From positions 1 through 38,155 of the forward strand of contig NZ_JALKIM010000034.1 in assembly GCF_023050945.1 (NCBI RefSeq): DNA of 38,155 nucleotides. The letters run 5' to 3'. The number at the start of each line of letters is the position of its first letter. The stretch's first letter is position 1. Positions 7,563 to 18,100 of the stretch are shown here, in pieces. The notes beneath the pieces were generated by a model. That model had not been told where the DNA came from, searched no databases, and saw only the letters and a list, made by a program, of their open reading frames with translations. Source of the DNA: Anaerobiospirillum sp. NML120448 (GTDB taxonomy: Bacteria > Pseudomonadota > Gammaproteobacteria > Enterobacterales > Succinivibrionaceae). Position numbers and translations under genes: made by a program.

Positions 7563-9011
7563 TTACTCAGCTTCTGTAGCCTTGTCTTCTTTAATTTGAA
7601 TCAAGATATTAGACAGAATAGCGGCAACACCACCAGTAGTAATACCAGAGGAGAAGATATTTTTAATTACTTGAGGGCATTGGCTTAAGATATCTGGAAC
7701 TAACTCAACAGATAAACCAAAGGAGAAAGAAATAGCCATTACTAAAACAGCCTTACGGTTAATGTGTTGAGAAGCAATAATACGAATACCAGAAGCAGCC
7801 ACAGTGCCAAACATCAATAAGGTAGCACCACCTAATACAGGATCTGGAATAAGAGAGAAGATAATACCAATAGCTGGGAATACGCCTAACAGAATTAAGA
7901 AACCAGCAATGTAATAGCCAACATAACGGCTAGCAACACCAGTTAACTGGATCATGCCGTTGTTTTGAGCAAATACTGAGTTAGGGAAAGAGTTTAATAA
8001 ACCAGCTAACATGGAGTTAAAGCCATCGGCTAAGATACCGCCAGAAGCACGCTTTAAGAATACAGGGCCTTGAACTGGCTCACCAGAAATTAAAGAGTTA
8101 GCAGTCACATCACCATAAGCCTCAATAGCAGTAATAAGGTAAACAATACCTAAAGCAATAATTGAGGAGATATCAAAATCGATACCATACTTAAATGGCA
8201 TTGGGATATTAAAGCCACCATAGCTTTGTACTTGGCTAAAATCGACACGGTCTAAGAAAATTGCTACTACATAGCCGATTAATAAACCAATTACGATAGA
8301 GCTCATACGTAAGTAACGATTGGAGCTACGGTTAAAGAATAGGATGGAAATGATAACTAAAGCAGCTAAGCCTAAGTTTTCCATGCTACCAAAGGTACCA
8401 TTGCTCATAGCGCCAAAACCACCACCACAAGCGGTAATACCTACCTTAATCAAGGAAAGGCCAATTAAGGTAACTACAATACCAGAAACTAGTGGAGTAA
8501 TGATTTTTCGAGTGAAGCGTAATACTCGGCTAACAGCCATTTCTACAACAGAGCCAGCTACTACAGCACCGAAAATCATAGACAGGCCACCAGTGGCACC
8601 AGCTGCAATAATAGGGGCAATGAAGGAGAAAGATGTACCTTGGATACACAACAAGCCGCAGCCAATAGGGCCAAAACGACGGCATTGAATGAAAGTAGAA
8701 ATTCCAGAGGCAAATAAAGACATAGAAACTAAGAAAGAGGTAGTTTCAATATCAAAGTTTAAAGCACCAGCAATAATAAGAGGTGGAGTAATAATAGCTA
8801 CGAAAATAGCTAATAAGTGCTGAATAGCGGCAAAAAGAGCGTCTTTTAAAGGAGGACGATCGTTTAAGCCATAAATAAGTTCAGACTTCATTTCATTTTC
8901 AGTAGCGTTAGGCTCGTGATAGCTTACGTCTACTTGGCCTTGGGACTTATTAACTTCCTTAGCGATTGCTGCTGCAACCTTGGTAGTCTCGTGTTGGTCG
9001 TGCTCAGACAT
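7563..9011 (-). CDS. NCS2-family xanthine permease
   Basis: This is a 482-residue inner-membrane nucleobase transporter of the nucleobase:cation symporter-2 family. I chose ATG 9011 because AAAGG lies just upstream; the longer frame adds 23 residues of non-conserved sequence. After a 50-residue polar N-terminus come about 12-14 membrane helices. Family residues visible include H65 in AIQHLL, the E297-AYG-D301 pair (EAYGDVTAN), D329 in GGILADG, and the signature FAQNNGMIQLTGVASRYVG (Q349, N350, N351). That signature is the hallmark of the XanQ/XanP/PbuX branch, so xanthine import driven by protons is likely; uric acid is a less likely substrate. An Xpt gene 11 kb further along the same strand would use the imported xanthine. 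The two giant genes between them break what is often a neighbouring pair. Confidence 0.9.
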   Translation of the reverse strand: MSEHDQHETTKVAAAIAKEVNKSQGQVDVSYHEPNATENEMKSELIYGLNDRPPLKDALFAAIQHLLAIFVAIITPPLIIAGALNFDIETTSFLVSMSLFASGISTFIQCRRFGPIGCGLLCIQGTSFSFIAPIIAAGATGGLSMIFGAVVAGSVVEMAVSRVLRFTRKIITPLVSGIVVTLIGLSLIKVGITACGGGFGAMSNGTFGSMENLGLAALVIISILFFNRSSNRYLRMSSIVIGLLIGYVVAIFLDRVDFSQVQSYGGFNIPMPFKYGIDFDISSIIALGIVYLITAIEAYGDVTANSLISGEPVQGPVFLKRASGGILADGFNSMLAGLLNSFPNSVFAQNNGMIQLTGVASRYVGYYIAGFLILLGVFPAIGIIFSLIPDPVLGGATLLMFGTVAASGIRIIASQHINRKAVLVMAISFSFGLSVELVPDILSQCPQVIKNIFSSGITTGGVAAILSNILIQIKEDKATEAE

Positions 9012-9056
9012 GAATTTACCTTTGGAGAAAAAGAGCATTATCTTCATCAAAGCCAA

Positions 9057-9084
9057 ACACTTGCTTATTGAGATAAACAAGTGT
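9057..9084 (-). promoter_or_regulatory. Dyad upstream of the permease
   Basis: ACACTTG (9057-9063) and CAAGTGT (9078-9084) are perfect 7-bp inverted repeats 14 bases apart, 46 bases above the permease start. The right arm overlaps TTGACA read on the minus strand (9082-9087), a perfect -35 hexamer, although no good -10 box follows at 17 bases. This is a candidate operator for purine control. Confidence 0.35.
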
Positions 9085-9295
9085 CAATGTAATTACTTGG
9101 AGTTAAAGACTTATAAAAACCCAAACAAAAAGCATAGGGCTTAACAAAATTACAATAAAACGGCTTATATTTCTGATATTTAGGCTATAGGGGCACTATT
9201 CAGTAAATATAGATAAAGATGTGATTAAGAAATTTGGTGCCTATTTTACAATCAATTTTTTTAAATAAAAGTAATGCACTAAAAAGGTGAAAAGC
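9085..9295. other. Divergent spacer
   Basis: AT-rich leader between the permease and a possible small plus-strand gene. Nothing else is recognised. Confidence 0.3.
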
Positions 9296-9538
9296 ATGGT
9301 AATGACTCACAAAACAACTATAAGACACTTGCTAAATAGTTTGAATTACTATAAGGATTTTTTTAAGCTAAAGTTCATATCAGCACAGGATAAGCAATCT
9401 TATGCGCTCTATTATCAATATTCCTGCAAGAGCGTATCTTTGCACGCTAAGAAGCAACCTTATGTGGTTTTAGCTTGGCAACATAAGAGCTTTGAAAGCT
9501 TTACGATAAACTGTGCAATAAGCTATGCATTGGTCTAA
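9296..9538 (+). CDS. Possible small basic protein
   Basis: ATG 9296 has AAGGTG six bases upstream and opens 80 codons. The peptide is basic and aromatic (SLNYYKDFFKLKFIS; KQPYVVLAWQHKSF) with no recognised motif or membrane segment. It is included because of the ribosome site, but it may be a chance frame in an otherwise gene-free 800-base region. Confidence 0.25.
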   Translation: MVMTHKTTIRHLLNSLNYYKDFFKLKFISAQDKQSYALYYQYSCKSVSLHAKKQPYVVLAWQHKSFESFTINCAISYALV

Positions 9539-9810
9539 GAGAGCTTATAGAAGCCATCATTAGCCAATATGACCCATTAGTTGTTTAACAGCAAAAAAGA
9601 ATAGCGAAGTTAGCATTAAAAAATTGAGTCTAATAGTGGCCTTTAGGAATTATCTGGCAACAGAGTAAGCTATTAAGGTGAGATGAGATGAGATGCTCAA
9701 GATATTAGTCTTCTAGTACTAGAGCTAAAAGAGCTACTGACAAATATGGGTCATAAGGCTAAGAATACATACTAATAAGATTGATCCTTAGCCTTAAAAA
9801 TTGAAATATA
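9539..9810. other. Spacer with a 10-bp inverted repeat
   Basis: TAAGGCTAAG (9754-9763) and CTTAGCCTTA (9787-9796) are perfect inverted repeats just past the stop of the first giant gene. The loop is 23 bases and there is no T run on the minus strand, so this is only a weak terminator candidate. A small GATGA tandem run lies near 9680. Confidence 0.45.
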
Positions 9811-12800
9811 TTAAATAGGGCTTGCTAGGCCACAATTGGTATAGGCACTACCTAAAAAGCAATCACAAGCATAATTGTGTAGCTGGGAAATGTTTAAAAA
9901 TAGGCAAGCTAAGATAAAAGTTGCTCCAGGGCTATTTTCAAACTTGGCTAAAGAGGCTTGTTCCTTATTAGCATATGGGCCTTGAGGGTTATTTGCTTCT
10001 ACCTCCCAAGTATGTCCAATAACTCTATTATAGTAGTTAAATTTAGCCAGCTGCTTAGTTAAACTTAGCTCTTCATCTTTAGTGCGGCTTAATAAGTCAA
10101 ACAGTACACTTTTATATGCTGGCATATTTGGCATATCATTGATTACCTGAGTTAAGAGACTAGCTCTTATAGTCTGCCAGTTTGGTAAGGCACTAGTGTG
10201 CTCAATATTTAACTCAGAAAAATCATCAAAAGATGACATTAGTTGAGAGTACATATTAAGCTGCTCTAAGTTTTTAGCTGACATAAGCTTTTGATACTGC
10301 TCCTGGTCTAATAAAAAGCTTTGAGCAAAAAGTACAGTATATTTAAGTCGCATTAGCTCATTAGAACATTCGAGCGTCTTATCCAGATTTAAGTCAGTTT
10401 CCTCGTTAAATTGATTGTCATCCTTATTGTTAGGCTCATCAGGAGACCATATCTCAAAAGTCTCATCGTCGCCAAAAATTAAATTTTCATCAAAATTGAG
10501 GCTGTCATTATCAAAAAACTGGCCACTATCCTGATTAAAGTCTGATTCACCTGTAACTTCTACTTTGCTTTCTACAGGTCTTTCGTCAATATAACTACCA
10601 GTAATAGGGTCAAAATGGCGTAAAGCATCAGCAGGGTTAATCTTTCCTATGTTGGATGAAGAACCTTTATGAATTTTTACCGCAGCTTGATCCTTTTCTA
10701 TTACTTGATCATTAACATGACGGCTTGCTAATACTTTAATATTAGATCTGCGTGCCTGCTCAAAAGGCATAAATGCAGTTCCTGTAGGCATGCTTTTGCC
10801 TGTATTACTAGTAGAGTTATCGCTAGCAGTACCTTTAGAGCCCATCTCCTCTGTGTCAGCATCAGTCTTTATTGCTCCATTGCTGGCTGATTGTGATAGG
10901 GTGGCTTTATCGACTGACTCATCAGTAGTAGCAGTAGTTACCATAGAAGTCGTAGCTTGCTCCTGAGTTTCCATAGAAGCTTTAAACTCTTCTTTAGTAA
11001 GTACTTTAGAACTTTCACTGTCCATATCTTTAGCAAGATCAATAGCTTGTTGCCAAATATCCCCAGCAGAAGCATTAGACAATTTAATTCTTTTTAAACC
11101 GCCAGTGGTCTTTTTCTTGGTGGTAGCAGAGGTCTTAGCAGATTTTGCTTTGACCTTAGGCTTACTATCCTCAGTTACAATATCGCTAGTGCCTGTAACT
11201 CGACTAATAATAGTCTCTTCGCTATTTTTGCTAATGCTATCATCTTTAGTCTCAATACCAGTGGCAGATTTAACCACTGTTACCCCAGTTTCTGTAGCTG
11301 TGGCAGTAGCTGTGCTAGCTGCTGTGATGGTGCCTTTATCTTCGGCTGTAGCAGTGCTAACAGCTGTAGTAATAGCTGCTTTTGCTACATTGCTACCACT
11401 TTCATGGTCACTTCCTTGTGGTAAGGCCTCTGTGCTAGCTTTTGCTGTAGTTTCTTGAGTTTTAGCTTCAAAGTTAGGCTGACTGCCATCCATAGTTTTC
11501 CAGATTACTTGAACCTTTGGTGCCTGGTCTTGTTTATCTGAGTTAACTTTAGAGGCATCATTAACTTGTTCTGGGCTTGAAGTATCTTTAATAGCTTCCT
11601 CTTTAATTGATTTGGCTACTCTAAATACTTTTTTACCATCATTCTCTTTAGCGTTATTATCAATACGATCCAGAATCGATAAATAGCGCTCTTGTGCTCT
11701 TTGAGAGAAGCTTTTTTCGCTAACATTTGGTATAGCTTGTAAATTTCTACTATAAAAATTCTGTACAAAAAGCTCTTCTTTACTAATTGGAGCATGTTCA
11801 TATTGCTCAGTGGTAATTAATAAATTAGCAGATTGCTCACCACTAAAATTAGTCTTTACGCTATTGCCCTTGCTTCCCTCTTGAATAATAGCAGCTGCAT
11901 TAGTAAGTACCAATCCAGAAGCGCTAGCACTTGTTTTTGCACTCTTATTCTCAGCTACAGGATCATTACTCTTATTCTGTTGGTCATTAGAGCTAGAATC
12001 AGTTTGTGAATCTGCTGCATTAGTAAGTACTAAGCCAGAGGCGCTAGCACTTGCTTTAGCTGTTTTAGTTTCAGCTAAAGGCTCAGTATCCTTATGCTGC
12101 TGGCTATTAGAGCTATTATCTTGTACAGAGTCTGCTGCGTTAGTAAGTACCAAGCCAGAGGAGCTAGAGCTTGTTTTAGCGCTCTTATTCTCAGCTACAG
12201 GATCATTACTCTTATTCTGTTGGTCATTAGAGCTAGAATCAGATTTAGAGTCAGCAGCATTAGTAAGTACTAAGCCAGAGGCGCTAGCACTAGTTTGAGC
12301 ATCCTTTCTTTCACTTTCACGTACAGGCTCAGTACTCTTATCCTGTTGGGATGTAGAGCTATTTTCTTGTACAGAGTCTGCTGCATTAGTAAGTACTAAA
12401 CCAGAGGCACTAGCACTTGCTTTAACTGTTTTAGTTTCAGCTAAAGGCTCAGTATCCTTATCCTGTTGATCATTAGAGCCAGAATCAGATTGAGAGTCAG
12501 CAGCATTAGTAAGTACTAAGCCAGAGGCACTAGTACTTGCTTTAGCTGTTTTAGTTTCAGCTAAAGGCTCAGTATCCTTATCCTGTTGGGAATTAGAGCC
12601 AGAATCAGATTGAGAGTCAGCAGCATTAGTAAGTATCAAGCCAGAGGAGCTAGAGCTTGTTTTAGCATCCTTAGTCTCACGTAAAGGCTCAGTACTCTTA
12701 TCCTGTTGGGAATTAGAGCTATTATCTTGTACAGAGTCTGCTGCGTTAGTAAGTACCAATCCAGAGGCATTAGCACTTGCTTTAGCTGTTTTAGTTTCAG

Positions 12801-14460
12801 CTAAAGGCTCAGTACTCTTATCCTGTTGGGATGTAGAGCTATTATCTTGTACAGAGTCTGCTGCGTTAGTAAGTACCAAGCCAGAGGCACTAGCACTTGC
12901 TTTGACTGTCTTATTTTCAGCTAAAGGCTCAGTATCCTTATCCTGTTGGGAATTAGAGCTATTATCTTGTACAGAGTCAGCTGCATTAGTAAGTACTAAA
13001 CCAGAGGCAATAGGGGCAGCTTTAGCTGTCTTGTTATCAGCTAAAGACTCAGTATCCTTATCCTGTTGGCTATTAGAGCTATTATCTTGTACAGAGTCAG
13101 CTGCATTAGTAAGTACCAAGCCAGAGGTGTTATGGTTTGCTTTAGCTGTTTTATTTTCAGCTAAAGGCTCAGTACTCTTATCCTGTTGGGATGTAGAGCT
13201 ATTTTTTTGTACAGAGTCTGCTGCGTTAGTAAGTACCAAGCCAGAGGCGCTAGCACTTGCTTTAGCTGTTAAAGGCTCAGTACCCTTATCCTGTATGGAA
13301 TTAGAGCTATTATCTTGTACAGAGTCTGCTGCATTAGTAAGTACTAAACCAGAGGCACTAGGGGCAGCTTTAGCTGTTTGAGTTTCAACTAAAGGCTCAG
13401 CACTCTTATCCTGTTGGGAATTAGAGTTGTTTGCTTGCTCAGAAGCGGGAGCGGAAGCGGCTGCGTTGGTGAGCACCAGGCCGTGAGGGGCTGGGGTAGT
13501 GGCATCATGATCGCTTGCGACAGTAAGAATGAGGCCTTTATTGCTTTTGTTGGCAATATAGGGGGCGTGCGGGCGCTGTTGTTGGTGCGCAGGATGGTTT
13601 TGATTCTGATTAGGATCGTTCTTGGTGGATGAAAAGCGTATAAAACTATCGCTGACAAGGAAATCTTTAAAGCGCAATAGGGCTACTGGATGCTCATTTT
13701 TAAAGCTTTTAGCTAGTTGGTTAATAAAGGACTCCACCTCTAAATTAGGGTGTAGAGATAAAAGTTCATTAAAAGAGCTGAGAAGCCCATCAAGGCCTAA
13801 TAGTGCACAACCATAAATAATGCCCAGATCATTTTGCCCACATAATGCTTTAGCAAATTTTGCGGTTAAAGATAGACGTGCGCAAGCATCGTTACTCTTA
13901 CTAAAGAGTAATGACATGCGCTTAATACGTTCTTTTTGCTCACTATTAAAGCTAGAGAGAACAGGGGCATCTAAGTTAAGCTTAGAGTCTTCATAACCTT
14001 GAGTTTGTAGCAAGTAAGCTATTGGATAGATTTGTAGATAGGCTTTTAAGCTGTTTAAAAAGTAAACAGAGCCTTTTAATTTGCATTGCTGGGCTAAAAA
14101 AGAGTTAATTTCTAGCAATCTTAGCTTAGAAGCAGTATCTGGATCATGTGCTACCAGCTGCTCATTGACCAACTTTACTTTTAAATCTAGTTTTTGGTTT
14201 ATAAAGTCAGAAATAATATTATTGATGAACTTTACTTTCTCATCAATTAATTGACTAGCGGAGGTAATTTCCTGATGTAATTCAGTTCCGTTTAGGCGCA
14301 ATAAGCTCTCTTGGTACTCTTTAGGAGTTCCAATAATCTTTGCTTTAAAACCAAGATGTTCCAAGTTAGGAGCATCCAAAAAGTAAATGATATTGCTTTT
14401 AAAGTTAGTCTTAGCTTCATTGCGGAGCCTTGACATGTGCTGAGCTAGTAAAGAAGACAT
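9811..14460 (-). CDS. Giant repeat protein A (1549 aa), unknown function
   Basis: This is one continuous 1549-residue frame from ATG 14460. Residues 1-290 are helical and folded-looking (NIIYFLDAPNLEHLGFKAKI; YGCALLGLDGLLSSFNELL). Residues about 305-865 are a tandem array of roughly 40-residue units, each opening with the near-invariant SGLVLTNAADS followed by a variable Ser/Asn/Gln/Asp/Lys stretch and TEPLAETKTAKAS. Fourteen full copies of the GL(V/I)LTNAA core are present, plus a diverged first one. Residues about 865-1370 are low-complexity Ser/Thr/Ala/Glu/Lys, and the last 180 (LMRLKYTVLFAQSFLLDQEQ) are again helical and folded-looking. There is no signal peptide, membrane helix or anchor, so it is probably cytoplasmic. 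I do not recognise either end domain. The fixed hydrophobic nonapeptide in a disordered context suggests a multivalent binding motif. It lies next to a second giant repeat protein in the same orientation. Confidence 0.9.
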   Translation of the reverse strand: MSSLLAQHMSRLRNEAKTNFKSNIIYFLDAPNLEHLGFKAKIIGTPKEYQESLLRLNGTELHQEITSASQLIDEKVKFINNIISDFINQKLDLKVKLVNEQLVAHDPDTASKLRLLEINSFLAQQCKLKGSVYFLNSLKAYLQIYPIAYLLQTQGYEDSKLNLDAPVLSSFNSEQKERIKRMSLLFSKSNDACARLSLTAKFAKALCGQNDLGIIYGCALLGLDGLLSSFNELLSLHPNLEVESFINQLAKSFKNEHPVALLRFKDFLVSDSFIRFSSTKNDPNQNQNHPAHQQQRPHAPYIANKSNKGLILTVASDHDATTPAPHGLVLTNAAASAPASEQANNSNSQQDKSAEPLVETQTAKAAPSASGLVLTNAADSVQDNSSNSIQDKGTEPLTAKASASASGLVLTNAADSVQKNSSTSQQDKSTEPLAENKTAKANHNTSGLVLTNAADSVQDNSSNSQQDKDTESLADNKTAKAAPIASGLVLTNAADSVQDNSSNSQQDKDTEPLAENKTVKASASASGLVLTNAADSVQDNSSTSQQDKSTEPLAETKTAKASANASGLVLTNAADSVQDNSSNSQQDKSTEPLRETKDAKTSSSSSGLILTNAADSQSDSGSNSQQDKDTEPLAETKTAKASTSASGLVLTNAADSQSDSGSNDQQDKDTEPLAETKTVKASASASGLVLTNAADSVQENSSTSQQDKSTEPVRESERKDAQTSASASGLVLTNAADSKSDSSSNDQQNKSNDPVAENKSAKTSSSSSGLVLTNAADSVQDNSSNSQQHKDTEPLAETKTAKASASASGLVLTNAADSQTDSSSNDQQNKSNDPVAENKSAKTSASASGLVLTNAAAIIQEGSKGNSVKTNFSGEQSANLLITTEQYEHAPISKEELFVQNFYSRNLQAIPNVSEKSFSQRAQERYLSILDRIDNNAKENDGKKVFRVAKSIKEEAIKDTSSPEQVNDASKVNSDKQDQAPKVQVIWKTMDGSQPNFEAKTQETTAKASTEALPQGSDHESGSNVAKAAITTAVSTATAEDKGTITAASTATATATETGVTVVKSATGIETKDDSISKNSEETIISRVTGTSDIVTEDSKPKVKAKSAKTSATTKKKTTGGLKRIKLSNASAGDIWQQAIDLAKDMDSESSKVLTKEEFKASMETQEQATTSMVTTATTDESVDKATLSQSASNGAIKTDADTEEMGSKGTASDNSTSNTGKSMPTGTAFMPFEQARRSNIKVLASRHVNDQVIEKDQAAVKIHKGSSSNIGKINPADALRHFDPITGSYIDERPVESKVEVTGESDFNQDSGQFFDNDSLNFDENLIFGDDETFEIWSPDEPNNKDDNQFNEETDLNLDKTLECSNELMRLKYTVLFAQSFLLDQEQYQKLMSAKNLEQLNMYSQLMSSFDDFSELNIEHTSALPNWQTIRASLLTQVINDMPNMPAYKSVLFDLLSRTKDEELSLTKQLAKFNYYNRVIGHTWEVEANNPQGPYANKEQASLAKFENSPGATFILACLFLNISQLHNYACDCFLGSAYTNCGLASPI
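11894..13490 (-). repeat. Tandem array of about 120-bp units
   Basis: Thirteen consecutive in-frame units, each about 120 bp (36-44 codons), run from the first SGLVLTNAA-type core (HGLVLTNAA, near 13461-13487) to the fourteenth core (11894-11920). Units alternate between two subtypes, one with SVQDNSSNSQQDK and one with SQSDSGSND or SQTDSSSNDQQNK. This points to expansion by unequal exchange of blocks larger than a single unit. Confidence 0.9.
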
Positions 14461-15114
14461 GATTGTTTGTAACCCTTGATAGCATGCACTGTTATTTTTA
14501 TTAGTAATAACAATTGCTGCTTGGCAACAAATTTTTTAAAGGGCTATCACTTGGTTATCTTCTCAAAGAAAAGAGCTATCTCATGAGGGCAAAACTACTT
14601 TACGTATGGCCAAATACCACTTTTTAACATCAAATACAGATAGATTATTATCAATAAATAGATCTCAAAATCAAATTTGCTTGCTGTGAGTAAGGATCAT
14701 AGGATTGAACTTACTTTTTAGAATTGCTCTATGGAGCGGGCGCACTAATGATAAAAGGTGTGGCAAAAGTTAATTTTGCAGAGATAAGTAGAATTACAAA
14801 GCTAGGGGAGCAAGTAGCTAGATATTGCCATGATTTAGATACAATAATCCTGGTGAAACTTGTAGCAGTGTAAAAAAGATAAGTTTTTCTTAGAGAAAAA
14901 TAACTTAAGTGCGCCAGGTGAACTTATAGATAGCTGTGTATCAACACAAGCATATTACGGATCGGCAGTTAATTGGTATTAACTGATAAGTTCTTTATAA
15001 ATTTGTTTGCCAAAATTGGCAGCCTTGGTAGCGTAATCCAAAGCTTAAAATGCTAAAAATCGATCTGATTATAGCAAATTAATAAAATAAACTTAAGTTA
15101 CAAAAATAATGGGC
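14461..15114. other. Spacer between the two giant genes
   Basis: About 650 AT-rich bases without a convincing gene. It should hold the promoter of giant gene A. An AAGGG about 13 bases above ATG 14460 is the only ribosome-site candidate. Confidence 0.4.
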
Positions 15115-15148
15115 ACAAAAAAGCCCTTAAATACGACTTTAAGGGCTT
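15115..15148 (-). terminator. Terminator of giant gene B
   Basis: AAGCCCTTAAA (15121-15131) pairs with TTTAAGGGCTT (15138-15148) around a 6-base loop. On the minus strand the stem is followed by a run of T (complement of A at 15115-15120). It begins 20 bases past the stop codon, so the two giant genes are probably separate transcripts. Confidence 0.85.
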
Positions 15149-15168
15149 AAGAAAAGGTTAAATACTAG

Positions 15169-18100
15169 CTATTTTTTGCTTTCGTCATTGAGACTTTGTG
15201 CAAAGTCGTCCTCGAAAGGATCATCAAAATCATCAATAAGCTCTGCGGCTAAGTTAGCTAAGCTATTGGAGCCTTTATTCTTACCTTTATCGTGGCTGCT
15301 GGTAGTATGCATGTACTCAAGATTGCTCTCATCAGACATAAAGGCATCATCTAAGAGTTCATCGGTTACTAAAGAGTCTTCAACCACGTCAGCAACAGCT
15401 GCTTGTACAGCACGAGCTGGATCGTGCTCAGCTGGAGACTGTTTATTAGAAGCCGCAATCTCATTAGACATTGGCTTAAAGTTAGCTAAGCTATCCTGAG
15501 CACTTTGATCCTTTAAATGCTCTTCCTTGTTATTAACGCTCGTCTCAGACATAAAGACTGATTCTGAGAGCGAATTTACTTGCTCACCATTAGCGGTATT
15601 ATCATTATCTGCAAAGCGAGTAGGAGTAGCAAAGATCAAGTCTTTATCAGCCATCTCCTCAACGTTAACAGTTTCAATAATGGTGCCTAATTGCTCATTA
15701 GCACTAAAGCTTGGTTCCTCTTTGTCCTGAATATTTTCAACTTCAGAAACATTGTTAAGTTCTGGCTCTTTATCAAAGGTCCCAAGCTTACTATTTTGTA
15801 AGTCGAGTTGAGGCTCTTGAATATAGTCGTCATCGCTTTCAAGTACTGGAACAGTGCTTAGAGCTGGCTCTTGTTTGCCGTGCTCAATATTATTGCTCTG
15901 TGATAATAAAGCAGCAGTTTTATCATCAGCAGGCTTATAAGCAGGAGAGATGCTATCCAGTATGTTATCTTCTTGACTTACTGTGGTAGAGCTCTGGCTC
16001 TCGATAGGCTCTTCTAAACCATGATGGGTATACTCAGCGCTAATCACTACTTGATGGTCAAAGCTACTGTTAGTATCAGTGCTATTAAAGTAGGAATCAT
16101 TGCTACCTAAGAGGTTAGTGGCCATAGAGCGGGTTGATTCTTCGGCCAAGATTGTGCTTTCATTAAGCGCTGGGCTTGGCTGAATTTCTACTGGAGTATC
16201 TTTATCGTCCTTTTGAGCACTAGCAGTTTGCTCATTTAAGCTATCCTTAGTTTCTGCAACCTTTTGTGTAGTTGCACTCTTGCTGCTTTCTTGAGTCTGA
16301 CTAGTGGTGCTAGCATTGGCAGCAGGTGTAGTAGCATTAGCTGCAGCGGTAGCACCAGTAGTAGCTGCGGCGGCAGCTGCGGCAGCAGCACGGGCTTGAG
16401 CTTTAGCTTTTTGCTTGGCACGACGAGCCTGAGACTTGGTCATTGGCTTATTAGAGGCAACCTCAGTAGCTGCGGCAGCAGTAGTGGCCTTATTATCCTG
16501 AGCTTTTTCCTGTTGAGCTCTCTTAGCTGATTGATCTTGTTGGGCTTGTTGCTGGCGCTCTGCCTTAAGTTGGTCTTGTACTTTTTGCTCTGCCTCTTTT
16601 TCAGCCTCTAAGCGAGCTTGCTCAGCCTCAAGTTCCTTAACCATAGCAGCTTGGGCTTGCTCCTCAGCAGCAATACGCTCAGCCTCAAGGCGCTCTTGCT
16701 CTGCTTTTTCAGCAGCTAAGCGTTCTTGTTCAGCCTTCTTTTCAGCAGCAATGCGTTCAGCTTCAAGGCGCTCTTGCTCTGCTTTTTCAGCAGCTAAGCG
16801 TTCTTCTTCGGCCTTCTTTTCAGCGGCAATACGCTCAGCCTCAAGGCGCTCTTGCTCTGCTTTTTCAGCAGCTAAGCGCTCTTCTTCGGCTTTCTTTTCA
16901 GCGGCAATATGCTCAGCCTCAAGGCGTTCTTGTTCTGCCTTTTCAGCAGCTAAGCGTTCTTCTTCGGCTTTCTTTTCAGCAGCAATGCGTTCAGCCTCAA
17001 GGCGCTCTTGCTCTGCTTTTTCAGCAGCTAAACGCTCTTCCTCAGCCTTCTTTTCAGCGGCAATGCGTTCGGCCTCAAGGCGTTCTTGTTCTGCCTTTTC
17101 AGCAGCTAAGCGTTCTTCTTCGGCTTTCTTTTCAGCGGCAATGCGTTCAGCCTCAAGGCGCTCTTGTTCTGCTTTTTCAGCAGCTAAGCGTTCTTCTTCG
17201 GCCTTCTTTTCAGCGGCAATGCGTTCGGCCTCAAGGCGCTCTTGCTCTGCTTTTTCAGCAGCTAAGCGCTCTTCCTCAGCCTTCTTTTCTGCAGCAATAC
17301 GCTCAGCCTCTAAGCGTTCACGCTCAGCCTTCTCGGCAGCTAGGCGTTCTTCTTCGGCCTTCTTTTCGGCGGCGAGGCGCTCTTGTTCAGCTTTGAGAAT
17401 GGCTAAGCGCTCAGCTTCTTGACGGGCCTTTTCTTCTTGTTCTTTTTGAGCCTGTAATTGCTTTTGGCTTACTACAGGGATGCGATAGTAAACATTGGCT
17501 TGAGTGCCATTGGCTGTCTTAAAGTCACCAAATGCAAAGCTGGTGTTGCTAGAGCCTTGGGTTGTGATGGTAGCGTCAGTGTTGTCATCACTATCATTGT
17601 TGGTGGAGCTAATATTAGTAGCTACCACTTCTTGCTTGTTGGCAGTTAAATCACGTTGTTCAACCTCATGCTTAAGCTCTTTGCTATTAGTGGTAATAGC
17701 TGTGCCATCGCTGGAGTTAACAGCAAAGCCAGGCTCTGGGGCCTTGTCCTCAGAGGCAAAAGAACTCTCTTCCATTGGCTCGGTAATTGAACCATCGGCT
17801 GTCTTAAAGTTTACAAATGACTTATCAACAGGGGATAACTTGATATCATTGCGTTCGATATTGGTATGACCACCTTCATCTTCAACGCTTTGATCTTCCT
17901 CATCACCACCTTGGCTAACAATGGCATTAGCTAAAGCAGCTCCTTGGCCTGTAAACTTGGTAGAAACATCTTTTTTAAGCGCAGCTGTGCTTTCAAGATC
18001 ATCTGTGCTCTTAGCATTATCAGATAAAGCCTCACTAGCGGATGCTTCACTAACAGTTTCCTGCTCTTTGGCACTTTCGCTCTTAATCTCAGGTTTGGAT

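Noticed and set aside
12902-13381. Plus-strand frame antisense to the SGLVLTNAA array
   Set aside because: It is a by-product of repeat codon structure, fully inside giant gene A, with no independent evidence.
11894-13490. Possible CRISPR-like or VNTR noncoding array
   Set aside because: Units of about 120 bp keep a single open frame through all copies and vary as protein-coding repeats do; no short direct repeat and unique spacer pattern.
16751-17422. Long plus-strand frame antisense to the charged-helix repeats
   Set aside because: It is a shadow of the 78-bp repeats; its Ser/Ala/Arg-rich periodic peptide comes from the complement of the EEERLAAEK units and it has no ribosome site.
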